Assembly: GCA_036345935.2 (NCBI GenBank) | Contig: JADWOT020000004.1 | Span: 16,857,423 to 16,921,422, forward strand | Length of the DNA: 64,000 nt | Origin: Taenia hydatigena | Lineage: Eukaryota; Platyhelminthes; Cestoda; Cyclophyllidea; Taeniidae | Direction of reading: 5' to 3' | Part shown: positions 49,127 to 62,700 of the stretch, piece by piece | How positions within the stretch are numbered: the stretch's first letter is position 1 | How the letters are laid out: each line of letters starts with the position of its first letter | Made by a program: the position numbers and the translations under genes | The notes under the pieces: model-generated | What the model saw: only the letters and a program-made list of their open reading frames with translations | What the model was told of the DNA's origin: nothing | Database searches by the model: none

Positions 49127-50604
49127 GTCGGTGGTATATTTAATAAAGTAGATCTATTTTGAACATTCTCTTCCAATTTAGGTGTCAATTAAAGATTACC
49201 TGTTAAACGCCTTTTCTTGTACTTGGTGCTCGTATATCACTAATTTAGAGGTCGGCTCAGCCCGACTCCTTGAAATCGCCTTCAAGGTCCGCAAAAAGTA
49301 TGATTCACTATTAATTGGCACATTTCGATTTGTCCCAACAGTTTAGTTTATGCTTCTCAAGGAGGTAAAACCATCAATTATGTCTGTGAAAAAATCGCGG
49401 ACTTCGTTTTACCCAAGTCTAATGGATGCATTATGCGGAGGTAGTGCTGAGGCTTGGGCAGAAAAAACCGCTCAGACTCAGAAGCACTAATGTGCGCTAA
49501 TAACCCTCTGCACAAGGCAATAGAGGTTTGTCACACACAACGATCAGGTGTATTTCATGACAGGCTACCGTAGCCCGATGTCTGATGGGTAAAATGTACG
49601 ACACTAACGTGGCTGAACGGAGGTGGATAGGAGAGGGTGCCGCCTACGCAGCAAACCCTCTTCCCCTCGTGTTTGCTGGACACAGACAAACACTTACCTG
49701 CCATCCATACACTTGTTTTGATAGTAATTTCTACAAACTTAGCTCGGAAAGGCTCAGTGCGCATTCTTCCCTTGGCGACGTGCCTTTACAGCCTCCCATA
49801 CAAATTCAGCGAAGGGGGACATGGCCACATTCGTAGCCAAATTGAGACCTGTTGGCACAAATTTCAGCAACACTTATCATCCTCCACAAAACGTTTCAGA
49901 TTTTTGGTATCATAACTCATTATTAGAAGGATATATCTATGCATTAAAGCCTATTAATAATTGACAGACGCTCCAACAACTATATGGAAGGAGAATGATG
50001 GAGATAAATGATAAGCCGGGGCAAATATTTTGAAAGCAAAGTGGTGGAGTAGCAACCCCGCTTAAGATGCTTTTTACATATTTTTAGATATTTAACTGCT
50101 AAAGAAATCTTTTTACAGGTATTTGCTTTAGTCTCGAGTGGATCGTGGCTTGAAAGGAATCCCAGTGGCTGCTCAAGCTCTTTTCCACTTTCTACCTCTT
50201 CACGCGGACATTCTTAAACAACATTTGGACAAAATTAAGCATGAATTGTGCTTTATTGCTACAATTTGTTGCATATATTTGTCCAGACTAACGTGGGTGC
50301 TACGGATCTAGCGTCCAGGCACAGTCAATCCCAGGTAGGGTGCCTTTAAGGCCAGCAATATCCTGACAGGTTTTTCCAGACCCTCGGGACGATAAATAAA
50401 ACTGCAATCTCGGAGATCCCGTAGGTGGTTGTCACCATCACCCACTTTTTGCGCTTTTCTCATTTAATTCTCTCTCTGTTATGCTGCGCCGAAATGGGGT
50501 CTGAATGAAGGCCGCTTAAAGGGCACTTTTCTAGATTCCCTTCTTCATCACCAAAACACTCTAAACAACAAGATGTCATACAAACAGCATAACTCAAAAC
50601 ATGC

Positions 50605-50955
50605 AGGATTTAATATCCGTTCATGAAAAACTTGCCTCTGAGTCGTTTATACGGTAATATGATGAGGGATGGATGATCAAGGATTCTGGTCACAGCACCT
50701 CAGAGCTAGCGGATGCATAGAAGCTCCACTTCCTGCACCTCCTTCCTTCAAGAAACCCTTTCTAAATAGGGGGTATGAGCTTGTCTGACGCACGACAAAC
50801 GCCCACTCAATCGTCTCCGAATTGACGCTCACCTGATACAATATCCGAAATTTGTCGGGCTAAAACCAATTAAGTAGTATATATACTATCAGTTCTAGCA
50901 CCAAATTTAAAACAAAAATATTTTAAACTCACTAAGAAAGTTGTCATGAATAGCC
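50605..50955. repeat. Direct repeat pair, left copy (~350 bases)
   Basis: Shares with the copy about 565 bases downstream these blocks in the same order: ACGGTAAT, GGATGATCAAGGAT, AGCTAGCGGATGCAT, GGTATGAGCTTGTCTGACGC, CGAATTGACGC, TAAAACCAATTAAGTAGTAT, ATCAGTTCT and AAATTTAAAA. Identity looks like roughly 75-80% by eye. No reading frame within. Confidence 0.8.
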
Positions 50956-51169
50956 AGCAATAACTAGGCAGGTTTGTTTAGGTAAATGGACTTACAAACT
51001 CAAAGATACCATGGATAGGAGTTAATATTTTATGCTTCTTTGTGACGTCTTTCAGTGGAATCTGCTTTCCTCGTTCGAGTTCTATCCCCTTAATAAGGAT
51101 ATTTAAGTTCGCTGTGCCAATATATAAAAACTAAGTAAAGGCCACTAAAGGGCAGGTCTAAAAACGTCC

Positions 51170-51520
51170 AGGAATTCATGTTTTTTTAGTGAATACTTAC
51201 TTGCAGATCGTTCCTACGGTAATTCGGTGGAGGATGGACTATCCAGGATCCATTCGCCACATCTCGAAGCTCGCGGATGCATTAGAGCTCTACTTTCTGC
51301 AACTCATTCTTTTAAGAAATCATGTATAAATAAGAAGTATGAGTTTGTCCGACGCATAACAGACCCCCACTTAATCGCATTCGAATTGACGCACGATTGA
51401 CACGGTAACCGGAATTCCTCGGGTCAAAACCAATTAAGTAGTATCCGCATTATCAGCTCTTTCACTAAATTTAAAAATGAAAATCCTTCCTAATTCAATG
51501 CGAAAAATAGTTGCGCTGTG
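51170..51520. repeat. Direct repeat pair, right copy (~350 bases)
   Basis: The partner of the copy at 50.6 kb, with CTACGGTAATTC, GGATGGACTATCCAGGAT, GCTCGCGGATGCATTAGAGC, TATGAGTTTGTCCGACGC, CGAATTGACGC and CAAAACCAATTAAGTAGTAT. About 215 bases separate the copies. The arrangement could be a local duplication or the two terminal repeats of a small, decayed retroelement. A fragment at about 53216-53245 (CCCAATAAGTAGTATATTCC) may be a third piece. Confidence 0.8.
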
Positions 51521-52509
51521 AGCGTAGGTGGTTGGAGTTGGAGAGATAGAGGGAGAGAGAGAGAGGCGGGTGGGGCGGAGGGAACGACGCGCATCATTTC
51601 ACCGACATCGCACACACGCAACCATTTCGCGTCATGCGAGTGATTTCCCCATCAAAACCAGACCCGCAAAAAAAAACACATTGAACCTCACTGTCTTCGA
51701 GACCATTGCGTTATTAAGGCCTTCGGCTTCATTTTCACTTCTATGAGATTAATTTATTAGCAAGTCAGTGCATTTTAGGGCCCCTTCACTCCCCTTTCCC
51801 TCCCTCTCCCCATAAATTGGGCAAATGACTTTGCCCTGGTGATTTTTTAAAAGGCAAAGAATACAACTTTCTTTTTTGCTTTGGAAGAACGATGTTTACC
51901 CAAAATTTATGGAGAGGAAGTTGGAGAACTTTTTGGCATTACAATAAAGGAGCTTGTGGGAAAAAATATTTACGTAACACTTGTTGACTCACCCTGAGCA
52001 CTAATTTGGCGTCAGTAGAGTTTTCTGTAATTTTGAACTTTAGGTAGTGAGATTACTTCGGATTTCTGAGGTTAACGAACCACCAATTCTGCTTTAAAAT
52101 TACAGAAATGATTCATTGATAAGTAAATCAACCCTTTGTTTCGGTGTCAAGAAAACTCACAGCACCTCAACAGTACTTCCACTAAGAGGCATAAACCTCA
52201 AGCCATGCGAGTGACCTCTCATTCACCTCTTCTCTGATCAGCAGTACATCTACTGTGCTAGCATTATGGCTTTTTTCACTTTCAATGAAGACTTAAGGCA
52301 GCGGAAAGCAAACGCGATTCCATAGGACATCCACACCACTTACCCTTCCAGAATGCTATGCTTTAACGTAACAAAAAAAGGAGTAGGCAACAGAGAGGGA
52401 GTAAATATTTGCTAAGTCTATAACGGAAGGGTTGAAAATGCCGTCTACTTTCGACAAGTATCCTACTTCCGTGTTCTGCGGGAATGCTATCAATAAATGA
52501 AGCGACGAT

Positions 52510-52690
52510 GGACGCAAGCCGCCCCAAGAAAAGTACGTCTCGGATCTGTCTGCAGCACCTGTGTGAAGATGTTAACCACAACAACACGCGGCACTCCTCC
52601 AACCCTTTATCGACTGGTTGGGACCAGGGTGGAGATGGCTGAGCAGCGCTGAGGTGAGAATAAAGTACTAGAGAGAAACAGGTGCAATTC
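52510..52690 (-). repeat. Dispersed repeat family A, copy 7 (inverted)
   Basis: On the minus strand: TATTCTCACCTCAGCGC, CAGTCGATAAAGGGTTGGAG, GGAGTGCCGCGTGTTG and ACGTACTTTTCTTGG, in the order seen in the 10.6 kb copy. The 112- and 120-residue minus-strand frames here overlap the repeat. Confidence 0.55.
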
Positions 52691-52989
52691 TTCATTCCCA
52701 CGGAGCTGCTTCAAACACAGTTCTTTGTTACACGACTGACTTAAGACCAATGTTCTCACATCCAGTAATAGAGATACGTGATGATCAGCACGACCGCGCT
52801 TCTTCCAATACATTTCCTTAACAGGACTAAACTCCAGATCTCGTGGAATTACCAAGAGGGATAAGGAACGTGGCAGTTTACTGTCGTGGCAGCTGCTAGA
52901 GATTTCGGTGACAGCTTTCTTTCTTACAGCACAGACTAGGTTGTGATGGCCAACGCAAAAGGTCGACAAAGAAGAATATGGGGTGCACT

Positions 52990-53115
52990 ATCGTTTTCAC
53001 GGTTACTTAAGGGCTCCGTGATTGTAAGTGCGCCGTAGGATCTGACCTCCAAGATAAGCCAGTAGCACCTCCAGCTCTTTAGTGCATCAAAAATGCATAC
53101 ATTACTTTGGCATTA
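52990..53115 (+). repeat. Dispersed repeat family B/C, partial copy
   Basis: ACTTAAGGGCTCCGTGATTG, AGCCAGTAGCACCTCCAGC and AAAATGCATACATTAC match the 56.0 kb copy. Confidence 0.65.
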
Positions 53116-55974
53116 TGTATTATTTCGTCTTTAGGACAGTATCGGGGGCCCGCACATCTTTCTTAAACATTTTGTGGCATCCCTAGAATTTTCTTTAAAA
53201 CGAAATAGACTTAAACCCAATAAGTAGTATATTCCATACAGTTTCTTAAAACCTCAACTCCACATGAATTAGAGTTGAATACTGAAAAAATAGGTAAGCG
53301 AGCCCAGATTTCTCAACCACTTTCAAAATATTCTACTTGAACCTCACATAAAAGGAAAGCTTTTGGATTCTGTTGTGGTAAATGCCTTACGGTCCACAGT
53401 CGATGCCTAAACTTTGATGTGTGCGGTTAGTCAAAGAATTCGCCGCCGCGGCATAGCTTTACCGCGGCCGGTGAGAGCTGGTTCACTTTTACACAAAAAT
53501 CCGCATTCAAACTAAGGGAGTGGATTTTGTCATTCCAACTTACCTGCCTGTCTCGCCGATGTGGAAGCCGCTGTTCGCCTAAGGCACGAGAACCAGTGTC
53601 TGGTGGATACGCTGGTTCTGCAGACATTTATACATGTTTTGCAATGAAACTTATGCCCGATGATTAGTTAACTGTCCAAAAAGTGGGAAATCAAGGCTCT
53701 GCCCAATGGACAGGATTTGCACTTGACCCCGGCCATGGCGGTGCCTGTTTGCATCAGTGATGCAGCTCATCGACGCCGGACCAAATTCGGTGTTGAGCTT
53801 GCGCAGTCACACACAAAGCAGTTCGTTCCTTTTTATGTTTTTGAGAAGACAGACTTTTCCTTCTTTCTCGCCTGATGTGCGGTTGTAACCCCACCAATGG
53901 GGGGGGGGGTGGGGGGGAGGATGTATTCACAACCAATTGTTTGTGGCTCGATACAGCGCCCTCTAATTAAAACGTCCAGATCCACGTAAAAGGACGAGTT
54001 TCAGTTCGTGTAATGATGCAGCTAGAGAATTGTCTTCACTGCTCAATTGCTCCAGCTCTACACCTCAGTTGAGACAAATTAAATAATAAATAAATTAAGC
54101 AGGTGAGTGAAGGCGAGATTTGGGTGTGATTTTATTCTCATAGCCTGAGTGAGTAAGTTATCAGATTAATCACTAAGGCGTGGGTAAACACTCATTTCAC
54201 TTTTTGGTAGCTCACGCGAGGCTGATAATAAATGAGTTTTTTTGGCTGGTAGTTCAAATGCGTTAGTGAGAGTATCGGTGGTGTCCGCCGCGATGAGATG
54301 CTGTTACTAATGGGGATACCAAACTGCCCGCAATTTGTTGTCCACTCCTTCGATTTCCTCTCCTTTTGATCTTTCATTCCACAAGCTATCGGTTAAAACG
54401 AATAGGTGTGATTTCAGATTGTCTGCCTTATAGGACGAAACCCGGTTCCATCTCTTAACTGACTTTCCTGATGCTGGGTCGGCCAGTGATGACTGGCGTA
54501 TCGGGCCTAGGATATTCCTTCCTTCTGGCCGAAGAGGAACTAACTGCCACTATTTACGATCATAACACCATGAAGAGCCTCCAGCAATGTTCAATGCTAT
54601 TAAATGAGATAAAAAGCCGTGGAGGCTCAACGCCTGGAAAGCATCCAAACACAATGACTGAAACTGAGCCTCGGTCATCCAGACGGCAGGAGACAGTAGG
54701 CGAAAGTTCATGGGGCGCCGCCAATACCGACGTGAGATTTAGACTCGGTTAGGTGGCAAGACAATGGCGAAGACCATCATGAGTCTTGTGACTAGTAATG
54801 TTCGCAATTAGAGCGATTTGTAGCCCACTAAGACAGCAGTCACAATAGTGACAGGGGCATCTTTCCTACTTCGACTGGCACCGAGACAGAAGAGTCTTAA
54901 CAAGTTAGACCACGATTATCAGGCTTCCAACATTAGTCCGACCGAAATCGGGGTACACCAGAATTCAAACAAGGCTTATACTACTCTTGGATGGTCAAGC
55001 TCTGCTGAAAAACCAACCATGCCTAGAGATTGTAAAGTAGATTATGCGCAATGGAAAAAACATGCATTTAGCTCTCTCCGGAAGTGCTTTTTTCCTCACC
55101 AGATTTTGCTAATTCGGTCGCCAATTTTTTATTCCAATGTGCTTTAAAACACTTATAGTTAGGGAATTAAAAATTATCCGCTAAGCTTAAACATGTCTCA
55201 TCAGGATTCATGGTTGTTTGAGAGCAGGAGTAGCCCTGTCATCTGATACAAATTAGCCCGTTCTACTTTCGACTCTTACTTGCAAAGGAGGGACGGAGGC
55301 AAAAATGGCTCCAAAGCGTAAAACACGCAGGTTTTTGTCACCCTACGGAACCTCATTAGTGCTGCACAAAGAAAGCGCATTCATAATTGATAAGTTACCC
55401 CTACAGTCCAACCACTATTACAAAAAGTGACTTGGCTTCGGGGAGACAATTTGCTAAAGGACGATAATTATCCCTCCAATCCTCACTTTGCATGCCTATA
55501 ACTGTGACTTGCCCCACCTACTCCTCTTCTTTGACTTCCGTTTGGTTGGTATTGTGTCTAAGCCTTGTCCAACATGCCTGTTGGTAGAGAACACTAGTAA
55601 TAAAGTGATGCTGCCGTCACGTCTCGATGTGGAAATCGGGTCATACCTACCGTCGCAGCACCTCCAACTAACAACACCAATTCTATTCGATTGTACAAGC
55701 AAAGAACCTATTGTAGCGCCTAAAGTCGATAGCATTAGTGAATAACATGGATGATCTTCGGTTATAGACATATTGCGGTTCCCCTAACTCCGTATTCAGA
55801 TAAGGAGGAAGTGGTACAATCGGTTTTACCGGAAATTGAGTGAAAAGTGTCTTTGGCCCTTTTCGAAGTCGAAAGAAGTCATGGAAGCGCGGAAGAGCAG
55901 AGGCGACGTTGGAGGGGAACCGCGCTCAGAAGAGGAGAAGAGCTCTAAGGTACTTTGACCGTTCGTTCCAAACC

Positions 55975-56105
55975 GCGTCTTGGTTACGTGGGCACTTAAG
56001 GCTCCGGTATTGTACTTCTGTAGGGCGGTGTAGGCTTCAAGCCATGTCAGTAGCACTCTGGATTCGTGTACATTCCAAATACACATTTCCTCCAGCACTA
56101 TAACC
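55975..56105 (+). repeat. Dispersed repeat family B/C, partial copy
   Basis: GTGGGCACTTAAGGCTCCGG, GCCATGTCAGTAGCACTC and CCAAATACACATTTCC match the 53.0 kb copy, and the first block matches 9.2 and 43.6 kb. Confidence 0.65.
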
Positions 56106-59100
56106 TTTTGGACCTTGTAGATGATTAGAGGCGCCGTAATATAAGAAATCTCATTGAAAGAAACTAATTCAGTCGATTTGGACAAGACCATAAGCAGCGA
56201 GAGTCGTTATGCGGGCAAACATGCAGCAGTAAGCGAAACGCAGGAAATGGCTGACATAAATACCTGACAGTACATATGTAAAGCGAGAAATTTACACTCT
56301 TCCTTGACCACGAAATTGGAAGGCTGGGGTTTTAGCATCTCACTACACACAACAAGGAGATCATGTATCTTAAACTACATATAATTATAAAAACCATCCA
56401 TCCATCCGTGAAGCCAGAAAATATTTCACTAACTCGGCTTCTAGCCTAATTTTACCAATTTACGCTGCAAAGCAGACTTTCAAAATGTAATCCTGGTGGT
56501 GCATCAACCATAGCAAAGAAAGTAATTGCACTTATTGATGCGGTAGATATATAGTCTTGGGCGTCAAAATTCATACACTAATAAACGTAAAGTCATGCCT
56601 CAAAACCTATCTTTTATAATTTCCTTCTCGCCTTTGACTTGGAAATTCAACACTGTAATTACTAGGGTTTTAATTATAAATCTGCCACCAGCCATTTCGA
56701 AGCCTTAATTTCAAGTTGAAAAATTCGGTGCGCCTTTGATACGCGAAATACTTTTAGAAGTTATTTAGTCAATAACACCTCGATACAAACTACTCCGAAA
56801 AATCAACTGAGGTAAATTAGTTGCAACAGCTTTGATTCAAGTCGTAAATTTCGGTCATTTTGATTATCTTTAAAAAGATCTCTCAGCAAGACTGATTGGT
56901 CAAAGCGACTCTACTAGAAGGGTCGTGCTGATCTACGAGCCTGAAAATTTTCATAGAAAAAAAACGAGGATTTTCGCTAAAGTCACCTACGGGTGCAGGA
57001 AAAGTCTGAGCCTACATGTTTTCAACTCGGGTCTCTCGAAACAGAATGAATGGGGCAATAACAAGACACACCCACTGACAGCGAAAAGGCAGAGGTGATC
57101 GCTATTTTTACGTAAGCCAAGCCTTGCCACGGTCCTGCGTTATTTTTCGGGATTCGCCCATTAGACTTTAACTAAATTATTTACCAAGCTCATGCACATT
57201 AGCTTAGGCTCTATCGACCTTCGACTTTAAGGAGATCTAGGAAGTGATTTACAGGGACGTTTGTTTAGGTGAGCTATCATGCGCACTAAGGCGTATGCAA
57301 ACAATCAAACAATGACCTAAGAAAGAAAATTAATCAAATATGCATCACGATAGTCAACAAGCATCAACTCGTGTTATTTCTTTTCAAGGTTGTATAAACT
57401 CAGTTTGGGGAAGTAGCCGTATATCATTTTTGAACTCCAAGCAAAATGTCCAAGTCTTGAAAATAACCTAGCTCTGAATGTTTCTTATTAGAGTTGCGTG
57501 GCCTTACAAGCTCGGTAAGGGCTTGTGACCATCCAGCAGTATTCAAATACTTTTGACTGAACTCTGAAAAGCACAGGTAGAATCTTAGAAAAGGTTTTTT
57601 TGTACAAAGAGCACCAAACGCCCTAATGATGAGGTAACTTGAGAATTTTTACTTAGCCGTATATAACGAAAATCCCTTATACAATGAGAAGAGCTTAGAA
57701 GGTCAAAGCTCTGTATGTGATTTAACTAATTCTGATTGTAAGTCTTAGCTAATCTACTCTGTTACGAGATTTCTTACCAATATCTTTGCCAGTCTTTTAG
57801 ACTGACCTTAATTCTTGGGTGTATTTCTGTGCTCTAAAACAATCAAAGCAGAGGAGAGCATGGTGTTAACAAGATTTTATGGCAAATTAGTCAGCACACA
57901 ATCGCAGCAACGAAACAGTCAAACATTGACTCATGAGGAACTTAAAACCAACTGCGAAACTCTGGCAAAGCCCACGGACAATAAGTTGTACTAACTAAGT
58001 AACTAGATTTTAATCGCTTTCCAAGAAAGTTCCTAATTTTAAGGTCATGCTAGACAGAACAGTAAAATAATTTGGAATTTTCATAGATCATTAGCGTTTA
58101 GAACTTGTTTGACCAACATCGGAAAGAAGGTTTCACAACTATAGAATCTCTACAGTCAGGTTCGGGTGGTTTGAAGCATTTAAGCAACCGCAAACGAGTT
58201 CCATTTGTGGGTAATTTATAAAAAGAATTTTCTAAAGCATTACGAGTCCAAGATTGATTTATGAGTTTTGGGAGCGGTTCTGGGTCGTGACTACATGGGA
58301 AAACAAAAGTAAGGTAAATCAAGTGGTACACTACCGCCCACCAACAGTTTGATGCACACTTGCGTGGACTAATCGAGGTGCCCTTAAATATGGACTAGCA
58401 AAGGGAATTATTCGTTTACCCATCCAGTAATTGTGGCGAGGGCAAAAGCCGACCAAGCGACTGAATGACCTCCCACAGCAGGTAATAAAAGAGCCCTTCC
58501 AAAGTCGGTAAGTGGGTGAAAAGCCAATATCGCTGTCTGGTGGAAATTTACTCCTCGACATTTTGTTAGGGCATCATTACTCGGCCATACCTGATAGTAC
58601 CGATCCAAAGCATACACCCTCAAATGCTGATTTAGCGCTTTAAGCCCTACAAAATACATTAATTCTATTTCCTCTCTACTTCTCTTTCTCGTTCCGTACG
58701 AATGCGTATTGAGAATGGAAGAGGAGAAAAAGCCTTTTTTTCCTCATTTTCATAATAACAGGAAGTGGAGAGAAGGCAAGGAAACTTTGTTTGTGCGAAG
58801 AAAAGGGAAAAAAGGCAGAAGTGAAAAGGAAGGGTCAAAAACTTTTGGGTAAATAACCAGGACGGCTAGCCCAAAATCTTAAGGCACTTCAAAAATTGTG
58901 AGTCTTTCAAAGATAAGAGGCTGAGAATTTTATTCTTTTTCTTCTTACAGCAGAGAATGGCCCCAAAAATAACCTACACAGATTAATGTCCTGCAATGGA
59001 CGAATCTGATACACTAAAAATGAAGACAATTAGGAGAAGAGGGGGACGAAAAGGAACCTTAGTCTTTGAGACAACGCTTCAAATGAGGTACAATGGGAGG

Positions 59101-59599
59101 GCACAGTAAAGATTCGATGGGCAGTGGTGCATCCCTTCCAATATACTGCGGAAGTGGAGAAGAATTAGAGCGCTACTGATGTAGAGGTTGCTCAGGATGA
59201 AGTGGGATAGACCCCAACTAATTTTGAAGGTTGGAAGGTTGCTGAATGGAGAATGCAGTTACTTGAAGATGAGCGAGGGGACGTTTAAGGCACGACCACT
59301 GCCTTCCAATCATGGATTCTTTGTTTATGTGAAGCAACTAATTAAAAAATCAGGCAGAGCATTTTTCTCACTTTATTTCTTTATTGCAGCAATCATAATC
59401 ACTGAAGGGGAAATCGAGGATTGACAGGTCAACTGACAGGTGAGGGTCTCATTCTCAGCCCTATAAAAATTATTGCCCCACTAAAAATTGTTGGTTCGTA
59501 TTTTGCAACCTTTTGCTGTCAAATGTATAAAGGATTAAGCAAATTTAAGCACCGAACTAGTTCTTTAAGATGGAATGGTATTTCTGAGACACTTTGATT

Positions 59600-59790
59600 G
59601 GTTGTCGAATTCTCGGTTGTGGTAACGGACGAAGTAGGGGCTCCACTGTTGCTACCCACGGGCCAGCTTGGTCTCCAGGCTATGCCAGTAGCCTTAGACC
59701 CTTCTCTAAGTTGACAATATATGTTCGACCCGGTAATTATGGCATCGTCCGCCCTTAGGAGAGTGCCAGAGAGCTATATTTCTTCTTCCT
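59600..59790 (+). repeat. Dispersed repeat family B/C, degraded copy
   Basis: GACGAAGTAGGGGCTCC, GGCTATGCCAGTAGCC and GACCCTTCTCTAAGTTGACA match blocks at 11.3 and 56.0 kb. A further piece at about 60255-60300 (TTCGCGGGCACCGATGGCTC) belongs to the same family. Confidence 0.5.
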
Positions 59791-62700
59791 ACAGAATGAG
59801 ACATTGTAATCATAGAATAAACCGTTAGAGTGTATTCCATCACTGGTCAGCAATTGCTGGATTATGAATAGAATTTGAACTAAGAAGGCTGTCACAAAGT
59901 GAGCAACATCAGAAAAGACACCCCTCCACCAGCATTTCAACAGGGCTTAATGCAGTTGGTCCGCTGAGGACACATTGAAGGACTTAGAAGCATCAATAAC
60001 ATAAAAGCGCATTGTTATAGCTCCAACTTTAAGTCTGGTTAAAAATACGGAAAAGACTGCACGATTTATATGCTAGAGCTACCTGCAACCTCGATGGTAT
60101 CTCATTTGGCTATAAAACGTGCTATCAGCGTTGAGATTTTAGCAATACCGAAATCATCTTTTATCCTCTTTCAATATATGGGGTTCCCAATCGTAAATCC
60201 AAGTTACCGTAATCATGTCTGCAATATTATGGTTAGGTTTTCAACTGGTTGATTTGGTTTCGCGGGCACCGATGGCTCCGCCCGCTAAGCGCCAGAGCAT
60301 CCGAGGTGTGCCAGTGAACCTCTGCCCCTGCAGCTCTACACATCATCTCGTCTCCACTTTCAGTAGCAAAATCCCATCACTTTGAAAATTTCGAACCTTT
60401 AAAAGTTCCTACAATGAGACTATTTAAAAGTAAATGGAGCTAGAAAAAGCTCATGCACACAATTCCATTACTTTAATTAAAAATGAGACCTTTTTATCCA
60501 GTCGTTAGCTTAAAAGAACAAGATAGCTTTAATTAGGCTGCGAGTGAAAAGCATAAAGGCTGATCAGTAACCATCCCCTTCCGGAATGAAATCATCACTT
60601 TTGCTGCATCATTTTTAGGTAAAATTTCTCCCAGTCGAGGATGGGGCAAGCTTAGAGCATTTCATTTTGACTGACATCAGTACAAGTGAGGAGAAAGGCG
60701 AGAAGAGCTGCGCATCAAAGGTAAAACTTTTCTCCTCCAATACAATTATGCTTGAAAAAGTGGCTGTAAAAATTATACCTTTGTAGAGGATTCATTTTTA
60801 TTAGCACGGAAACGATCTCTCCAGTCTTGACAAGTACAAGGGGTGGTTGTCTCAACACGATGAGTTGACGGCTCAAGGTCTGTCATGTGACTAGAGGTAA
60901 AGTAGTGGAAGTTGTTTTTGCAATGCTTATTTTTAAATCCTATCTTTTCACACTGTTAGCGCTACGGTATCTAACTGGCACCAAGTGAACAATATCACGC
61001 CTTCTTCTAGGCCCAATGTCTGTTCCCGGTGGTTATCCTCTGCTGAATAGCCTAGTCGTCATAAATAACGGAGGGACTTGATTGGTTTCTGCAGCACACA
61101 AAAAGCACGGTACTTTGAAAGGAAATAAGGGCACACCCTCCCGCCACCGCTGCCCTCCCCTTCGATTCGTCTTATGAGGGCTTGGGCTCAGCTTGGCTTG
61201 GTGGCTGCCTTTCTACAACCCCCTCCCAATCCCTCCCCTTTCCCCATCGCTCATTTCTACCCAATCTAACCCAACTCAGCCTGACTGAGGCAGTGTCACG
61301 CTATCAGTGAGTCTAGGGAAAACCGCCTCTTCTCTAGTAACTTGCTATCATCAATGTGTCAGAGAGCGGAATAGGGGCAGAAGAGAGCGTCGTGAATAAT
61401 TAAGAGGGTGACGACTAGGAAGTGGTTATGCTGAGCTGAGCACTGGGCTGAGACTAGATTATATATCCCACCACAGATTCCCAAAGCAATAACCACCACG
61501 ATGTCTGGAGGTTTATGGCCCCTACAAAGCTCTCCCGTACTCAGAAGTGATTCCTCCTTGCTGTAGTGTTCACTAACAGCATGGAGGACATTCCACTGTT
61601 TTAGTGCCTGCTTATTCGGAAACAAGTATTGCCTCAGAATCGCAGCAGCTGAATCTCTATCTAATAAAAGCATCCCGACGTCTTAGGTTAAGTAAGAAAA
61701 ATGGGTCAAAACCGACTGCCATCATGTCCATAAACTGCAGCTCGAGGATTTTATAGGCCACTTCATTCACAGATACAAGAAAGAGAAAGTAATAGCTAAA
61801 TCAGTGCCTAGGTTTGCTCCAACTGCAGTGAGAGAGAGAGAGAGTGAGGAAAAGCTACAAATTTACAACCCGTTTTCCCCTCTCTACTTATATGTCCCAT
61901 TGTGACAGCGGCAGTGTAGAAGAAGTGTTCGTGATTTACGAGTTCGAGGGGCTTTAATTTGTCTGAGCACGTGAAAGTAAGCTTTCATATAAGCATTAAA
62001 TACGCTGCGGTTGTGTCTTCTGGATCGGCCTCTTTCATGAACCACCGATTTAGAACTAGTAATGAGTTCCCACCTTCCTTGCGGACTATTTTGAGTTAAG
62101 AGAAGTAGGTTTTCAAGAACTCAAAACCCTCAGACTTCAAAAGTCCGCTTGTTCGTCCTGAGCTCAACTGTTGGTCTAATTAAATATCGCTGCGCGGACC
62201 TATCCAACTCTTTAAGTTAAAACAATCATATTCAAGGTCTCCATCGGTTGCGAGTTCCACCATCATATAAGCTGTGCCTGAAGTCCTTCCCCTCCATATG
62301 AATTTTTCAGCTGTATGTCTTCGTCCACGAAAGGCTTAGTCAATTGTCATGCACATGGGGTAGATTGGCCTGTGACACATGCTCCTATTACTTATTACTT
62401 CCTACACTACTAGCAAGTTAAGTTCCGGTTCGCTTTAAAATATTTTTCCAACTACAGATACTGTCAAATCACCGGTCCTAATAAGGTCCTTCTATCAGGC
62501 TGCGCTCTCCACGCCCCTTTAACCTGACCAACCAGAAATGTCGCGATAGGGAAAGTTCATTTTGATCTCCATCACAACTGGTGAGCGGAATTGGCCGAGT
62601 TTGCAGCGCTCATGTACATTGATCCCAAATCGTCATAGGCAAGTAGTGGGCAATGCTCTTTAAAGTCGACAGAGTAAACGAATAGCTCTTGCTGAAACGA

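Larger units (their letters stand above)
36700..50600. other. Long stretch without a supported gene
   Basis: Apart from the repeat copies listed separately, only short random frames (longest 98 residues). Three ATTGG boxes occur at about 48752-48817, but no exon with convincing splice signals follows on either strand. Confidence 0.5.
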
